Of a DNA stretch of 64,000 nt, positions 16,224-25,133 are shown piece after piece. Each line of letters opens with the position of its first letter. The first letter of the stretch is position 1. Below the pieces are notes generated by a model that was given only the letters and a program-made list of their open reading frames with translations, was not told the origin of the DNA and did no database searches. This DNA is from Halorubrum californiense DSM 19288 (GTDB lineage: Archaea; Halobacteriota; Halobacteria; Halobacteriales; Haloferacaceae), in assembly GCF_000336875.1 (NCBI RefSeq), contig NZ_AOJK01000059.1, forward strand, positions 20,608 through 84,607, in the 5' to 3' direction. Made by a program: the position numbers and the translations under genes.

Positions 16224-17366
16224 ATGACAGACGAGACCACGCCCGTGATCGCGGCCGCATACCGAACGCCGCAGGGGAAAGACGGCGGCGTCTACGCCGA
16301 CGTCCGCAGCGAGGACCTCTCGACGACGCTCATCGACCACGCGCTCGACGAGACCGGGCTGACCAGCGACCACGTCGACGACCTGATGTGGGGCGTCGCC
16401 CAGCAGCGCACCGAGCAGGACAACAACGTCGCGCGCGTCATCGCGCTCCTCTCCGAGTTGGGCGAGTCGGTGCCCGCCACCTCCATTAACCGGTGGTGCG
16501 CCTCCTCGATGCAGGCGGTCATCTCGGCGTCGGACGCGATCGCCGCGGGCAACCGGGAGTGTATCATCGCGGGCGGCGTCGAGAACATGAGCCGCGTCCC
16601 GATGGACGGCGACTCCTACGAACACCTCCACCCAGAGCTGTCGGAGCAGTACAACATCTTCCAGCTGCAGATGGGGATGACCGCGGAGAAGGTCGCAGAG
16701 GAGTACGACGTGAGCCGCGAGGCGCAAGACGAGTACGCGGCCCGCAGCCACCAGCGCGCCGCCGAGGCGACCGAGTCGGGCCGCTTCGACGACGAGATAG
16801 TTCCCGTCGAGACCGAGGACGGACTGGTCGAGGAGGACGAGGGGATCCGCCCGGACACGACAGCCGAGAAGCTGGCGGACCTGCCGCCCGCGTTCACCGG
16901 GGACGGCAGCGTCACCGCGGGGAACTCCTCGCAGATCTCCGACGGCGCGTCGCTGACGGTCGTCACGAGCAAGGCGTTCGCGGAGGAGCACGGGCTCGAC
17001 GTACTCGCCGAGGTCGGCACGAACAACGTCGCCGGCGTCGACCCCACCGTGATGGGGATCGGCCCGGTGCCGGCCACCCGCGGCCTCCTCGAACGCGCCG
17101 GCACGGACATCGACGACTACGATCTGGTCGAGCTCAACGAGGCGTTCGCCTCCCAATGCGAGTACTCGCGGCGCGAACTCGGTATCGACGAGGACAGCTA
17201 CAACGTCAACGGCGGCGCCATCGCGCTCGGCCACCCGCTGGGCGCCTCGGGCGCGCGCCTCCCCGTCACGCTGCTTCACGAGATGCAAAAACAGGACGCC
17301 GACCGCGGGCTCGCGACGCTCTGCGTCGGCTTCGGGCAGGGGGCCGCGATCGAGTTCCTGCGATAG
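16224..17366 (+). CDS. Thiolase (acetyl-CoA C-acyltransferase)
   Basis: A 380-residue thiolase. The nucleophile Cys is in INRWCASSMQAV, the His in NVNGGAIALGHPLGASGAR and the second Cys in TLCVGFGQG. In known relatives it performs the thiolytic step of fatty-acid or acetoacetyl-CoA metabolism. The direction cannot be told. It stands alone with its own promoter and ends with TAG. Its 3' end is followed by a structured repeat copy. Confidence 0.92.
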   Translation: MTDETTPVIAAAYRTPQGKDGGVYADVRSEDLSTTLIDHALDETGLTSDHVDDLMWGVAQQRTEQDNNVARVIALLSELGESVPATSINRWCASSMQAVISASDAIAAGNRECIIAGGVENMSRVPMDGDSYEHLHPELSEQYNIFQLQMGMTAEKVAEEYDVSREAQDEYAARSHQRAAEATESGRFDDEIVPVETEDGLVEEDEGIRPDTTAEKLADLPPAFTGDGSVTAGNSSQISDGASLTVVTSKAFAEEHGLDVLAEVGTNNVAGVDPTVMGIGPVPATRGLLERAGTDIDDYDLVELNEAFASQCEYSRRELGIDEDSYNVNGGAIALGHPLGASGARLPVTLLHEMQKQDADRGLATLCVGFGQGAAIEFLR

Positions 17367-17391
17367 GCGCCGCAAGAAGCAGTAAATTTCT

Positions 17392-17664
17392 GCGGTGGCG
17401 CGCGCCTCCGAGCGGCCGCCATCGGCGGCCGCGAGGAGCGCGTGCGAGGGAGTCAGTCGCCGGAGCGAAGCGGAGGCGACTGACGAGGTTGGGGAGGTGT
17501 GAGGCTGCGGCGCTGTGCGGTGCGGGGCGGGACTCGAAGGGGCAGTCGCGAGGCGGGCGCAGGCGACGCAAGGACCGCAGGGAGCGAGCGTAGCGAGCGA
17601 CTGAGGACCACAGCGAGCGTGCGCCCGCCTCGCGGCTGGGGCTTCGGCGGTGGTCGCCGTCAGT
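17392..17664 (+). repeat. Dispersed structured element, copy B
   Basis: About 273 bases in the convergent gap between thiolase and thiL. From 5': a hairpin (GCGCGCG, bulged C, CTCC, GA, then GCGGCCGCC pairing with GGCGGCCGC, GA, GGAG, CGCGTGC); a second stem GTCAGTCGCC / GGCGACTGAC; a conserved linker with GAGGTTGGGGAGG and GGGACTCGAAGGGGC; and an 18-bp stem with left arm 17544-17561 and right arm 17620-17637 (one G-U). It ends TGGGGCTTCGGCGGTGG. The 18-bp stem differs from the other copies at paired positions. No coding frame is shared between copies. Confidence 0.9.
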
Positions 17665-17708
17665 TTAGGGTCAATTACTTATAAACGAGCGATCGACCCG
17701 TTGACGGC

Positions 17709-18623
17709 CTACTCGTCCCCGTGCGTGAATCCGCGGTCGGGTAGGGGGTCGCCGTCGGCGAGGACGCGCGGGCCCGCTTCGCCGTCCGGCTCCTCGACCA
17801 CAGTTCCGATCCGCGTGAGCCCGGACGGACAGCCTTCGCGAACTCCCGCAATCTCCGCTTCCGACACCGCACACAGCAGCTCGAAGTCCTCGCCGAAGTG
17901 CGCCGCGAGTTCGAACCGCTCGGCGGAATCTTCGGCCACCGCCTCGACCGCGGGATGAACCGGAACCGCGTCGCGCTCGATTTCGATCCCGACGTCGCTC
18001 GCCTCGGCGAGTTGGTGACACGACCGCGCCAGCCCGTCCGAGGAGTCCATCATCGCGGTCGCCGTCCCCGCCAGCGCGAGCCCGTCGGCCACGCGCGGCG
18101 TGAACCGGAACAGCTCGTTGGCGCGTTCGATATCGTCCTCGCCGCCCCTCTCGAACAGCCGCAGCGCCGCCGCCGACCGGCCCCACTCGCCGGTGACGCA
18201 GAGCGCGTCGCCCGGTCGCGCCCCGCCGCGAGTGACGCTCCCGGCCTCGGTCACGTCACCGATCGCGGTGGTCGCGGTCGTGAACTCGACGTGCTCGTCG
18301 AGGTCGCCGCCCACGTACTCGGCGTCGACCGCCTCGCAGACGTCGACCGCGCCCGCGACGAACCGCGACAGTTCCTCGCGGTCGAACGCCGCGTCGGCGT
18401 AGACGGCGACCGCGGCGCTCGCCGCGGCGCCCATCGCGGCCACGTCCGACAGCGACGCGCCCACCGCGCGCCAGCCGGCGGTGTACCGCGTCGTCCTGGA
18501 CGGGAAGTCGGTCCGCTCGTGGAGCATGTCCGTCGTGATGGCCGTCCCGTCGACGACGGCGGCGTCGTCGCCCGCGTGCGGGAGGTCGGCGGTGAGGGCC
18601 CGAAGGGCGTCGCGCTCGTTCAC
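17709..18623 (-). CDS. thiL: Thiamine-monophosphate kinase
   Basis: A 304-residue ThiL/PurM-like ATP-dependent kinase that makes thiamine diphosphate. The N-terminal VNERDALRAL is followed by the Asp motif HAGDDAAVVDG, the DML and SLSDVAAMGA segment, the nucleotide region YVGGDL, and MDSSDGLARS with its metal Asp. The GTG at 18623 is chosen because the conserved ThiL start begins there. The stretch in front of it is Arg/Ala-rich. It is convergent with thiolase across repeat copy B. Confidence 0.9.
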   Translation of the reverse strand: MNERDALRALTADLPHAGDDAAVVDGTAITTDMLHERTDFPSRTTRYTAGWRAVGASLSDVAAMGAAASAAVAVYADAAFDREELSRFVAGAVDVCEAVDAEYVGGDLDEHVEFTTATTAIGDVTEAGSVTRGGARPGDALCVTGEWGRSAAALRLFERGGEDDIERANELFRFTPRVADGLALAGTATAMMDSSDGLARSCHQLAEASDVGIEIERDAVPVHPAVEAVAEDSAERFELAAHFGEDFELLCAVSEAEIAGVREGCPSGLTRIGTVVEEPDGEAGPRVLADGDPLPDRGFTHGDE

Positions 18624-18933
18624 TACCCGACGCTCCGCGCGTGGAGCCAATAAGCGATCGGTCCGGGCCGCCGGCGCCAGCGCCATCGACGTCGCACGAC
18701 GCCCCCGACCGGGGGCGCGCCGGCCCGGCGATCGCCGTGTGTATGTTCCGTGTTGTCATGAAACATTTAATCGAGTAAAACAACATAACGAATATTATCA
18801 TTATCAATCATTATGTTTATTACTGTCCTCCGAATCTTTCCGGTCGCAATGGGAGTATCCGTACACGGACACGCAGCGACCCGAGGCATCGACTCGATCA
18901 CCAGACGACCGCCGCAACCGCCCACACGACCCG
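18624..18933. other. Intergenic leader upstream of the aceA gene group
   Basis: A 310-base gap between divergent thiL and the small ORFs ahead of aceA. A GC hairpin (cccccgaccggggg) lies near 18700. The stretch 18765-18825 is AT-rich, with TATA-like tttaat and arms AACATAA and TTATGTT around ATTATCATTATC. This is the likely promoter and operator region for aceA, but nothing is proven. Confidence 0.5.
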
Positions 18934-19251
18934 ATGACGACACCTAACGACACGCCCGACGACACGACCCGACGCACCGACAGCACGACCGATCGAACGA
19001 CCGGTTCGAACTCGACGACCACTTCTCCGCGGACGATCCCCGGCCGCACCCCGCTCACCGAGGCGGCCGGCGCGCCGCTGGTCCCGACGATCGCGACCCG
19101 CCGAGCGACCGGAACGCGGACTCCCGGCTCGCCGACGGCGACCGACACCCGCCGGCCGACGCGCCCGCCGACGGACCGCGAGCGCGACGCGCCGCTCGTC
19201 CCTGACCTGCGCCCCGCCTCGCGGACGCGGACCGACGGGGGGTCGCGATGA
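18934..19251 (+). CDS. Hypothetical Thr/Arg/Pro-rich protein ahead of aceA
   Basis: An ORF of 105 residues beginning MTTPNDTPDDTTRRTD. It is nearly all Thr, Arg, Pro, Asp and Gly, with one more ordered segment, GAPLVPTIATRRATG. No domain is recognised. Its TGA overlaps the next start as ATGA, and the second frame ends four bases before aceA. This coupling argues that it is translated. Composition alone does not, as GC-rich DNA often makes such frames. A 256-codon frame on the other strand overlaps it and is probably a shadow. Confidence 0.4.
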   Translation: MTTPNDTPDDTTRRTDSTTDRTTGSNSTTTSPRTIPGRTPLTEAAGAPLVPTIATRRATGTRTPGSPTATDTRRPTRPPTDRERDAPLVPDLRPASRTRTDGGSR

Positions 19252-19472
19252 CGGCGAACGCGACGCGCCGTCCCCGCGACCGCTCGACCAGACCGGCGGA
19301 GTCGTTCCGCCGCACCGTCCCCATGGCGGGGACCGGCGACGGCCCGCGACCGGACGCCACGACGTTCGCGCCGACCGCTCGGGCCGCCGGCGACCGCCGC
19401 GACGACCGCCGCACTACCGACGGCCGTGGCACCGCGCTGAACCGCACCGCAGACGACGACTCCACGCAGTAA
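19248..19472 (+). CDS. Hypothetical small protein immediately before aceA
   Basis: A 74-residue Arg/Asp/Thr/Ala-rich frame, [16 protein letters not shown]..., starting in the stop of the previous frame and ending TAA at 19472, four bases before the aceA ATG. The [11 protein letters not shown] segment could be an alternative start. It looks disordered and no family is recognised. The tight spacing suggests translational coupling to isocitrate lyase. Confidence 0.4.
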   Translation: MTANATRRPRDRSTRPAESFRRTVPMAGTGDGPRPDATTFAPTARAAGDRRDDRRTTDGRGTALNRTADDDSTQ

Positions 19473-19476
19473 TCCG

Positions 19477-20517
19477 ATGAATCCCAACGAACTCGACGAC
19501 GACGTCTTCGACAGAGACATCGACAACCCGGCCGGCCGGAAGCTCCGCGAGCTGTTCGACGAGCAGGAGTACACGTTCGCGCCCGGGATCTACCACGCGC
19601 TCGACGCCCGCCTCGCGGAGATGGCCGGGCTCGACGCGGCCTACATGAGCGGCTACTCGACCGTCCTCGGCCAGTTCGGCTTCCCAGACCTGGAAATGGT
19701 CACTATGTCCGAGATGGTCGAGAACGCGAAGCGCATGGTCGAGGCGACGAACCTGCCCGTCATCGCCGACTGCGACACCGGCTACGGCGGCGTCCACAAC
19801 GTCCGGCGCGCGGTCCGCGAGTACGAGAAGGCCGGCGTCGCCGCCGTCCACATCGAGGACCAGACCTCGCCGAAGCGCTGCGGGCACATCGCGGGCAAGC
19901 AGATCGTCTCCCGCGAGCAGGCGCGCTCGCGGTTCGAGGCCGCCGTCGACGCCAAGCAGAGCGAGGACACCGTCATCATCGCCCGCACCGACGCGTACGG
20001 CTCCGCCAACGGCGACTGGGAGGAGCACCTCGAACGCGGGCGGATCTACGCCGACGCCGGCGTCGACCTCGTCTGGCCGGAGATGCCCGACCCGTCCCGC
20101 GAGGACGCGGTCGAGTACGCCGAGACGATCCACGAGACCCACCCGGACCTCGATCTGGCGTTCAACTACTCCTCCTCGTTCGAGTGGGGCGCCGAGGAGG
20201 ACCCGCTCACCTTCGAGGAGCTGGGCGATCTGGGCTACCAGTACATCTTCATCACGCTGTACGGGCTCCACTCGGGGGCCCACGCCGCCTACGAGGACTT
20301 CGAGAACATCGCGGAGAACGACGAGCAGGCGCAGTTCGACCTCGAAGAGCGGTACATCGGCCACGAGACCGAGAGCCACCACGAGCTCTCCTTCGTCCCG
20401 CGGTATCAGGAGGTCGAGGCCGAGTTCGACCCCGAGGCGCGGCGGCGCCAGGAGGAGTCGGCCGGCTTCACCGAAGAGGAGAACGACCCGATCACGGCCT
20501 CGGAGGGCGACGACTGA
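19477..20517 (+). CDS. aceA: Isocitrate lyase
   Basis: A 346-residue member of the PEP mutase/isocitrate lyase family. The active-site Cys loop reads [12 protein letters not shown] (a KRCGH variant of KKCGH), the metal site is [16 protein letters not shown], and the later FNYSSSFEW is the NxSPS-like substrate loop. It cleaves isocitrate to succinate and glyoxylate for acetate growth. Its stop overlaps the ATG of the CitE-like gene (TGATG), so the two work together. Confidence 0.92.
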   Translation: MNPNELDDDVFDRDIDNPAGRKLRELFDEQEYTFAPGIYHALDARLAEMAGLDAAYMSGYSTVLGQFGFPDLEMVTMSEMVENAKRMVEATNLPVIADCDTGYGGVHNVRRAVREYEKAGVAAVHIEDQTSPKRCGHIAGKQIVSREQARSRFEAAVDAKQSEDTVIIARTDAYGSANGDWEEHLERGRIYADAGVDLVWPEMPDPSREDAVEYAETIHETHPDLDLAFNYSSSFEWGAEEDPLTFEELGDLGYQYIFITLYGLHSGAHAAYEDFENIAENDEQAQFDLEERYIGHETESHHELSFVPRYQEVEAEFDPEARRRQEESAGFTEEENDPITASEGDD

Positions 20518-21437
20518 TGGCCGGGCCGGACGACGTCACGCTCCGGCGGAGCCAGCTGGCCACGCCGGGCTCCGACCCGGAGATGATCGAGCGGGCGCCC
20601 GACTCCGGCGCCGACGAGGCGTTCCTCGACCTGGAGGACTCCGTCGCGCCCTCAGCGAAGGTCGACGCCCGCGAGAACGTCATCGAGGGGCTGATCGAGT
20701 ACGACTGGTCCGACACCCGGCCCTGCTACCGGATGAACGGCGTCGACACCCGGTGGTTCTACGACGACGTGATCGAGGTCGTCGGGCGGGCCGGCGAATA
20801 CCTCGACACGATCATGGTGCCGATGGCGAACAACCCGGAGACCGTCGCCACCGTCGACAACCTCCTGACGCAGGTGGAGGAGAACAACGACCTGCCGGTC
20901 GGCGACATCGGGCTTCAGGCGCAGATCGAGTCGCCGGAGGCGATGACGAAGGTCGCCGACATCGCCCGCGCCAGCGACCGGCTGGAGTCGCTCGTGTTCG
21001 GCCCGGGCGACTACACCGCCAACGTCGGCGCCGCCGGGCTCACCATCGGCTCCGGCGGTGGCTACCCCGGCCACTACTGGCACTACCAGCTCGCGCGCAT
21101 CGCTCACGCGGCGAAGGCACAGGGCCTACAGGTGATCGACGGACCCTACGCCGAGATCGAGGATGCGGAAGGGTTCCGCGACTCCTGCCGGTGGGCGAGT
21201 CAGCTGGGCTGTGACGGCAAGTGGGCGATCCACCCGAGCCAGATCGGGCCCGCCAACGAGACGTTCGCGCCCTCGCCCGAGGAGGCCGAGAAGGCCCGCC
21301 GGATCGTCGACGCCTACGCGGAGGCGAAAGAACAGGGCAGAGGCGCCGTCTCGGTCGACGGCGAGATGGTCGACGAGGCGACCGACAAGATGGCCCGCGG
21401 CATCGTCGCGCGCGCCGAGCAGGCCGGCGTCCTGTAG
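20517..21437 (+). CDS. HpcH/HpaI/CitE-family lyase (possible malyl-CoA lyase or malate synthase-like)
   Basis: A 306-residue aldolase-fold lyase. Landmarks are LRRSQLATPGSDPEMIERA, AFLDLEDSVAPSAK (acidic metal site), RMNGVDTRW, QAQIESPEAM and VFGPGDYTANVG, all typical of CitE and beta-methylmalyl/malyl-CoA lyase. It is coupled to isocitrate lyase by a TGATG overlap, so glyoxylate plus acetyl-CoA is the likely reaction. It is much shorter than the 430-residue malate synthase known from Haloferax. Whether it is a malyl-CoA lyase with a separate thioesterase or a synthase cannot be read from sequence. Confidence 0.8.
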   Translation: MAGPDDVTLRRSQLATPGSDPEMIERAPDSGADEAFLDLEDSVAPSAKVDARENVIEGLIEYDWSDTRPCYRMNGVDTRWFYDDVIEVVGRAGEYLDTIMVPMANNPETVATVDNLLTQVEENNDLPVGDIGLQAQIESPEAMTKVADIARASDRLESLVFGPGDYTANVGAAGLTIGSGGGYPGHYWHYQLARIAHAAKAQGLQVIDGPYAEIEDAEGFRDSCRWASQLGCDGKWAIHPSQIGPANETFAPSPEEAEKARRIVDAYAEAKEQGRGAVSVDGEMVDEATDKMARGIVARAEQAGVL

Positions 21438-21460
21438 GAGCGCGCCTGCCGCTCGCCTTG

Positions 21461-22777
21461 TTATTGCGGCTCCGAGATCGCACCGCGTTTCCGGAGTTCG
21501 TCGATGTCGCCGTCGTCGTAACCGTACTCGCGCAGAACCGACTCGGTGTGTTCGCCGAGCGCGGGCGGGTGACGGCGGACGGTCGTCGGCGTCCGCGAGA
21601 AGTGCATCGGCGAGCCGGGGAACCGGACCGTGCCCGCCGTCGGGTGTTCCGCCTCAGCGAGCATGCCGCGCGCCTCGATCTGCGGGTCGGCGAACACCTC
21701 GCTCACGTCGCGGACGCGGCTCGCGGGCACGTCGTACTCGTCCAGCCGGTCGACCGCCTCCTCGGTCGACATGGCCGCGAACGTCTCCTCCAGCTCGCGT
21801 TCGAGCTCGTCGCGGTTCCGGACGCGGCCCTCGTTGGTCTCGAACCGCTCGTCCGCGAGCAGGTCGGGGCGGTCGAGCGCCTCGCAGAGCGGCGGCCAGA
21901 ATCGGTCCGACGAGCAGGCGACGACGACGTAGTCGTCCGCGGTCTCGAACGCTCGATAGGGGACGATGTTCGGGTGTTTGCTCCCCATCCGTCCCGGCGC
22001 CTCGCCGCTGGCGAAGTAGTTCGTCGCCATGTAGCTCGTCCAGGCGGCCTGCCCGTCGAGTAAGCTCACGTCGATCTTCTGCCCGCGACCGTCGCCGAGT
22101 TCGCGTTCGAGCAGCGCCGCGAGGATCGCCTGCGTCGCGTACATCCCGGCGCCGACGTCGGCGAGCGCGACGCCGATCCGCACCGGCGGGCCGCCCTCCA
22201 CGCCGGTGAAGGACATGAAGCCGCCGCGGGCCTGCATCATGATGTCGTAGGCGGGCCTGTCGCGGTCGGGGCCCCACTCGCCGTAGCCGGAGATGGCGCA
22301 GTAGACGAGTCCGGGGTTCTCCTCGACGAGGTCGCCGTAGCCGAGCCCCCACTCCTCCGTCTTGCCGACCCGGAAGTTCTCGACGAGCACGTCGGCCTCG
22401 CGCGCGAGGTCGCGGACGACCGCGCGCCCCGCCTCGGTCGTGAGGTCCAACTGGATCGACCGCTTGTTGCGGTTGACGCTGACGTAGTAGGCACTCGCGT
22501 CGCCCCCGTCGTCTTCGTCGCCTCCGGCCTCTTCGTCGCCTCCGGCCTCTCCGTCGCTTCCGGCCTCTCCGTCGCCGTCGTCCTCGCTGAACGCCGGCGG
22601 GACCCACGTTCGGGTCTGGTCTCCCGCGCCGGGGCGTTCGACCTTGATCACCTCCGCGCCGAGGTCGCCGAGCTGCATCGTACAGAACGGGCCGACGAGG
22701 ACGCGAGAGAGGTCCAACACCGTGAGCCCGTCGAGCGGGCCGGTGTCGCTCTCCGGGTCGCGCGCCTCACCCACCAC
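21461..22777 (-). CDS. CaiB/BaiF family III CoA-transferase
   Basis: A 438-residue enzyme. The N-terminal LTVLDLSRVLVGPFCTMQLGDLGAEVIKVE is the CoA site, and the catalytic Asp is in RPAYDIMMQARGG. The C-terminal LLDGQAAW, ASRVRDVSEVFADPQ and LGEHTESVL are family hallmarks. Possible substrates include mesaconate, formate or carnitine-like acids. It converges with the CitE-like gene, which makes succinyl-CoA:mesaconate CoA-transferase an option. A four-unit acidic insert (about residues 66-92) is unusual and lies between the CoA site and the core. Confidence 0.85.
   Translation of the reverse strand: MVGEARDPESDTGPLDGLTVLDLSRVLVGPFCTMQLGDLGAEVIKVERPGAGDQTRTWVPPAFSEDDGDGEAGSDGEAGGDEEAGGDEDDGGDASAYYVSVNRNKRSIQLDLTTEAGRAVVRDLAREADVLVENFRVGKTEEWGLGYGDLVEENPGLVYCAISGYGEWGPDRDRPAYDIMMQARGGFMSFTGVEGGPPVRIGVALADVGAGMYATQAILAALLERELGDGRGQKIDVSLLDGQAAWTSYMATNYFASGEAPGRMGSKHPNIVPYRAFETADDYVVVACSSDRFWPPLCEALDRPDLLADERFETNEGRVRNRDELERELEETFAAMSTEEAVDRLDEYDVPASRVRDVSEVFADPQIEARGMLAEAEHPTAGTVRFPGSPMHFSRTPTTVRRHPPALGEHTESVLREYGYDDGDIDELRKRGAISEPQ
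22505..22578 (-). repeat. 18-bp tandem repeat inside the CoA-transferase gene
   Basis: About four units of 18 bp encode DGEAGS, DGEAGG, DEEAGG and DEDDGG. The units differ by only one or two bases each, so the array is young. It inserts an acidic, flexible stretch into an otherwise conserved enzyme and keeps frame, since 18 is a multiple of 3. Confidence 0.8.
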
Positions 22778-22893
22778 GCGCTCTCGCCTCCGCGGGCCGT
22801 CGCCGTGACCGGTTCATGCGTTCCGCGTCGGCGGCCTGCGTAGTGAGTGTTGCGGCGGAACTTCGATCGGGAAAACAGCAGGAAAGGACCGGC

Positions 22894-23058
22894 TTAGGCC
22901 GGAAGCGTGTCGATCCCGTCGATCTCGACGTAGCCGTAGCCGCAGTCCGGGCAGCGCCACTTCGTCTTTTCGCCGAGGTGGAGCGTCATCGCCGCGGTCC
23001 GGTAGAACGAACGAGTCTCGCCGCACGCGGGACAGTCTACGTCCTTTTCGAGCGCCAT
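22894..23058 (-). CDS. Small zinc-ribbon protein
   Basis: A 54-residue protein, MALEKDVDCPACGETRSFYR..., with two CxxC pairs (CPAC and CPDC) 28 residues apart, likely binding one zinc. The C-terminal half is WRCPDCGYGYVEIDGIDT. It matches the short zinc-ribbon proteins common in haloarchaea, whose function is unknown. The ATG at 23058 and TAA at 22894 are clear. It faces its neighbours in an unshared orientation and is likely a single gene. Confidence 0.8.
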   Translation of the reverse strand: MALEKDVDCPACGETRSFYRTAAMTLHLGEKTKWRCPDCGYGYVEIDGIDTLPA

Positions 23059-23112
23059 ATGCGCCGATCGACCCGGGCCGGTATTGAACCTACTGATTCG
23101 GGTTTCGACCGC

Positions 23113-24096
23113 TCACCACACCGGCGCGAGCAGCAGCGCGACCGTCGCCGCAATGAAGACGAGTTTGAGCGCGGTGTTGACAACGATCACCTTCGTGCCG
23201 AACGAGGCGCCCCAGATCCCGTACTGGAACGGGATCGAGCGCCGGAACGTGGAGACGGCGAACGAGAGGATGCTCCCGATCAGCAGCGACGCGACCGCGG
23301 TCCGCGTCGTGAAGATACCTGCTTCCGTCCCGGCGAGCGTCGCCGCGCCCGCGGTCGTGTCGAGCGTGAACACCGCGATGACCGGCACCGCGGCGCCCGG
23401 CAGGCCCAGCACGCTCGTGATCGGCTCCGCGACGCTCGTCAGCGCGGTCACGTCGTACGTCGTGACGAGCCAGATGACGAGCGTGTACACGACCGCGAGC
23501 CGGGGAACGATCCGGCGGAGAGTCCCCCATGACTTTTCGGCGGCGTCGCGCACGCGCTCCCGGTCGGTGCGGTCGTCGGCCTCGGGCCCGGTCGCGTCGA
23601 CGTCGGCGAGCGCGGACCGGTCGACGTTCGCCTCCGAGAGGAGGAGTCCGCCCGCGACGACGCCCGTCACGGTGATGAGCAGCGCGATGCCGGCGCGCGC
23701 GCCGACGTAGACGGCGCCGGTGGTGACGCCGAGGATCGGGATCAACACCGGGACGTAGTAGGTGAACACGTGCTGGACGAAGCCGAAGAACGTGTTCATC
23801 ACCACGGCGACGAGCGTCGCCCGGTCGTCGAGGAGGCCCGCCTCGCGGTACTCCGCCAAGGTGGCGTAGCCCGCGGTCGTCGACGCCGCGGTCGTGAGGA
23901 TCGCCGTCCCCACCTCGTCCGGGAGGTTCGCCGGCCGCGTGAGCCACCCCGCGATCCCGGCGACGTACCGGACCAGGCCGAACGCGACGGCGACGTTGGC
24001 GGCGAAGACGCCGCCCGCGATGAATGCCGTGATCCGGGCCAGCCGGGGGACCACCTCCGCGACTAGGACCGAGAGGTCGGCGGCGACCGATTGCAC
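23113..24096 (-). CDS. Nucleoside-recognition (GATE) domain membrane protein
   Basis: A 327-residue protein with about eight membrane segments and a hydrophilic central loop (residues about 165-190, ATGPEADDRTDRERVRDAAE). TAILTTAASTTAGYATLAEYRE and IPFQYGIWGASFGTKVIVVNT are typical of the archaeal GATE or nucleoside-recognition family. Transport of nucleosides or related solutes is possible, but the direction and substrate are unknown. GTG 24096 is taken as start. A TTG at 24123 would add nine residues. It is divergent from the beta-propeller gene. Confidence 0.75.
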   Translation of the reverse strand: MQSVAADLSVLVAEVVPRLARITAFIAGGVFAANVAVAFGLVRYVAGIAGWLTRPANLPDEVGTAILTTAASTTAGYATLAEYREAGLLDDRATLVAVVMNTFFGFVQHVFTYYVPVLIPILGVTTGAVYVGARAGIALLITVTGVVAGGLLLSEANVDRSALADVDATGPEADDRTDRERVRDAAEKSWGTLRRIVPRLAVVYTLVIWLVTTYDVTALTSVAEPITSVLGLPGAAVPVIAVFTLDTTAGAATLAGTEAGIFTTRTAVASLLIGSILSFAVSTFRRSIPFQYGIWGASFGTKVIVVNTALKLVFIAATVALLLAPVW

Positions 24097-24237
24097 GGAT
24101 CGACGTAGGCGAGGGGCGCTCAAATGGCCGTCGGAACGGGCGGGCGTTCCCGAGGCGTCGGAACGCGCCGCGGTGCTGGAACTCGGGGCCGGAGCGGCGC
24201 GCGGGGCTTATGTTCCGCCGCGGAGAACGCCCTCCCG

Positions 24238-25122
24238 ATGGCTCCCGCCGAGGACGACATCTCGATCGACGAAAAGCGCGTGTACGCGGGCAGCGCCGGC
24301 CGCACCGACGCCTACGTCGCGACGGGGACCGGGATCGTCCGCCTCTCGCTGTCGGCCGACAAGATCGGTGCGTTCGACATGGTCGCCCGCGACCCCGCCC
24401 GCGACGTCGCCGTCCTCGCGCGCGACGGGGGGTCAGACCTCGTCGTCGCGGCCACGCCCGACGGCCTCTCGGCCGCCGCGGTCGGCGACGACCCCGACTT
24501 CGCGCTCGCCGACGACGATCCGGCGGTCGCGGTCGGTGTGGCGGGCGGTCGTGCCGAGGTGATCGTCGCGCGCGAAGACGGCGCGATCGAGCGCGTCGAG
24601 TTCGAGGAAGGCGGGACGGCGGTCGTGTCGACGGCGCGGCTCGACGCCGTGGCAGACCCGCGGGCGGTGGACGGCGCGCTCGTGGCGGCCGCAGACGGGG
24701 TGTACAGAGTCGATGAGGGCGGACTCACGGACGTCGGCCTCGACGACGCGCGCGACGTGGCCGGCATCGGGATGCCGCTCGCGGCGACCGGCGCGGGGCT
24801 CTACTGGCTCGGGAACGGCTGGATGACGGCTCGGGCGGGAGATGCGGAAGCGGTCGCGGCCGACGGCGACGGCCACGCGATGGCGGTCGTCGACGGCGAA
24901 CTGCTGGTTCACGCGGACGCGGCCGGCGAGTGGAACGACGAGACGTGGGAAGCCGCGGACCTGCCCGTGGACGAGACGGCCGTCGCGCTCGGCTACGGAC
25001 CGGGTGTCTCGGTCGCGGTCACCGACGCGGGCACGCTCTGCGTCGACGCCGGCGACGGGTGGCGACACCAGGTGGTCGGCGTCCGGGACGTGGCGGGCGT
25101 GGCGCTCGCGGTCGTGGAATAG
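24238..25122 (+). CDS. HVO_0234-like beta-propeller protein
   Basis: A 294-residue acidic protein made of repeated short strands ending in Asp/Glu-Gly turns (for example VYAGSAGRTDAYVATGTGIVRLSL). It matches the haloarchaeal HVO_0234-type beta-propeller. It has no enzymatic motif, signal peptide or membrane segment, so it is probably a cytosolic scaffold. The ATG at 24238 is chosen because the acidic start MAPAEDDISIDEKRVYAG is characteristic. It ends with TAG and its 3' end meets repeat copy C. Confidence 0.7.
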   Translation: MAPAEDDISIDEKRVYAGSAGRTDAYVATGTGIVRLSLSADKIGAFDMVARDPARDVAVLARDGGSDLVVAATPDGLSAAAVGDDPDFALADDDPAVAVGVAGGRAEVIVAREDGAIERVEFEEGGTAVVSTARLDAVADPRAVDGALVAAADGVYRVDEGGLTDVGLDDARDVAGIGMPLAATGAGLYWLGNGWMTARAGDAEAVAADGDGHAMAVVDGELLVHADAAGEWNDETWEAADLPVDETAVALGYGPGVSVAVTDAGTLCVDAGDGWRHQVVGVRDVAGVALAVVE

Positions 25123-25133
25123 ATACTTGTCGA

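Noticed and set aside
17392..17664. Repeat copy B as a coding gene (a 60-codon frame crosses it)
   Set aside because: Frames differ among copies while paired bases covary, which favours structure over protein.
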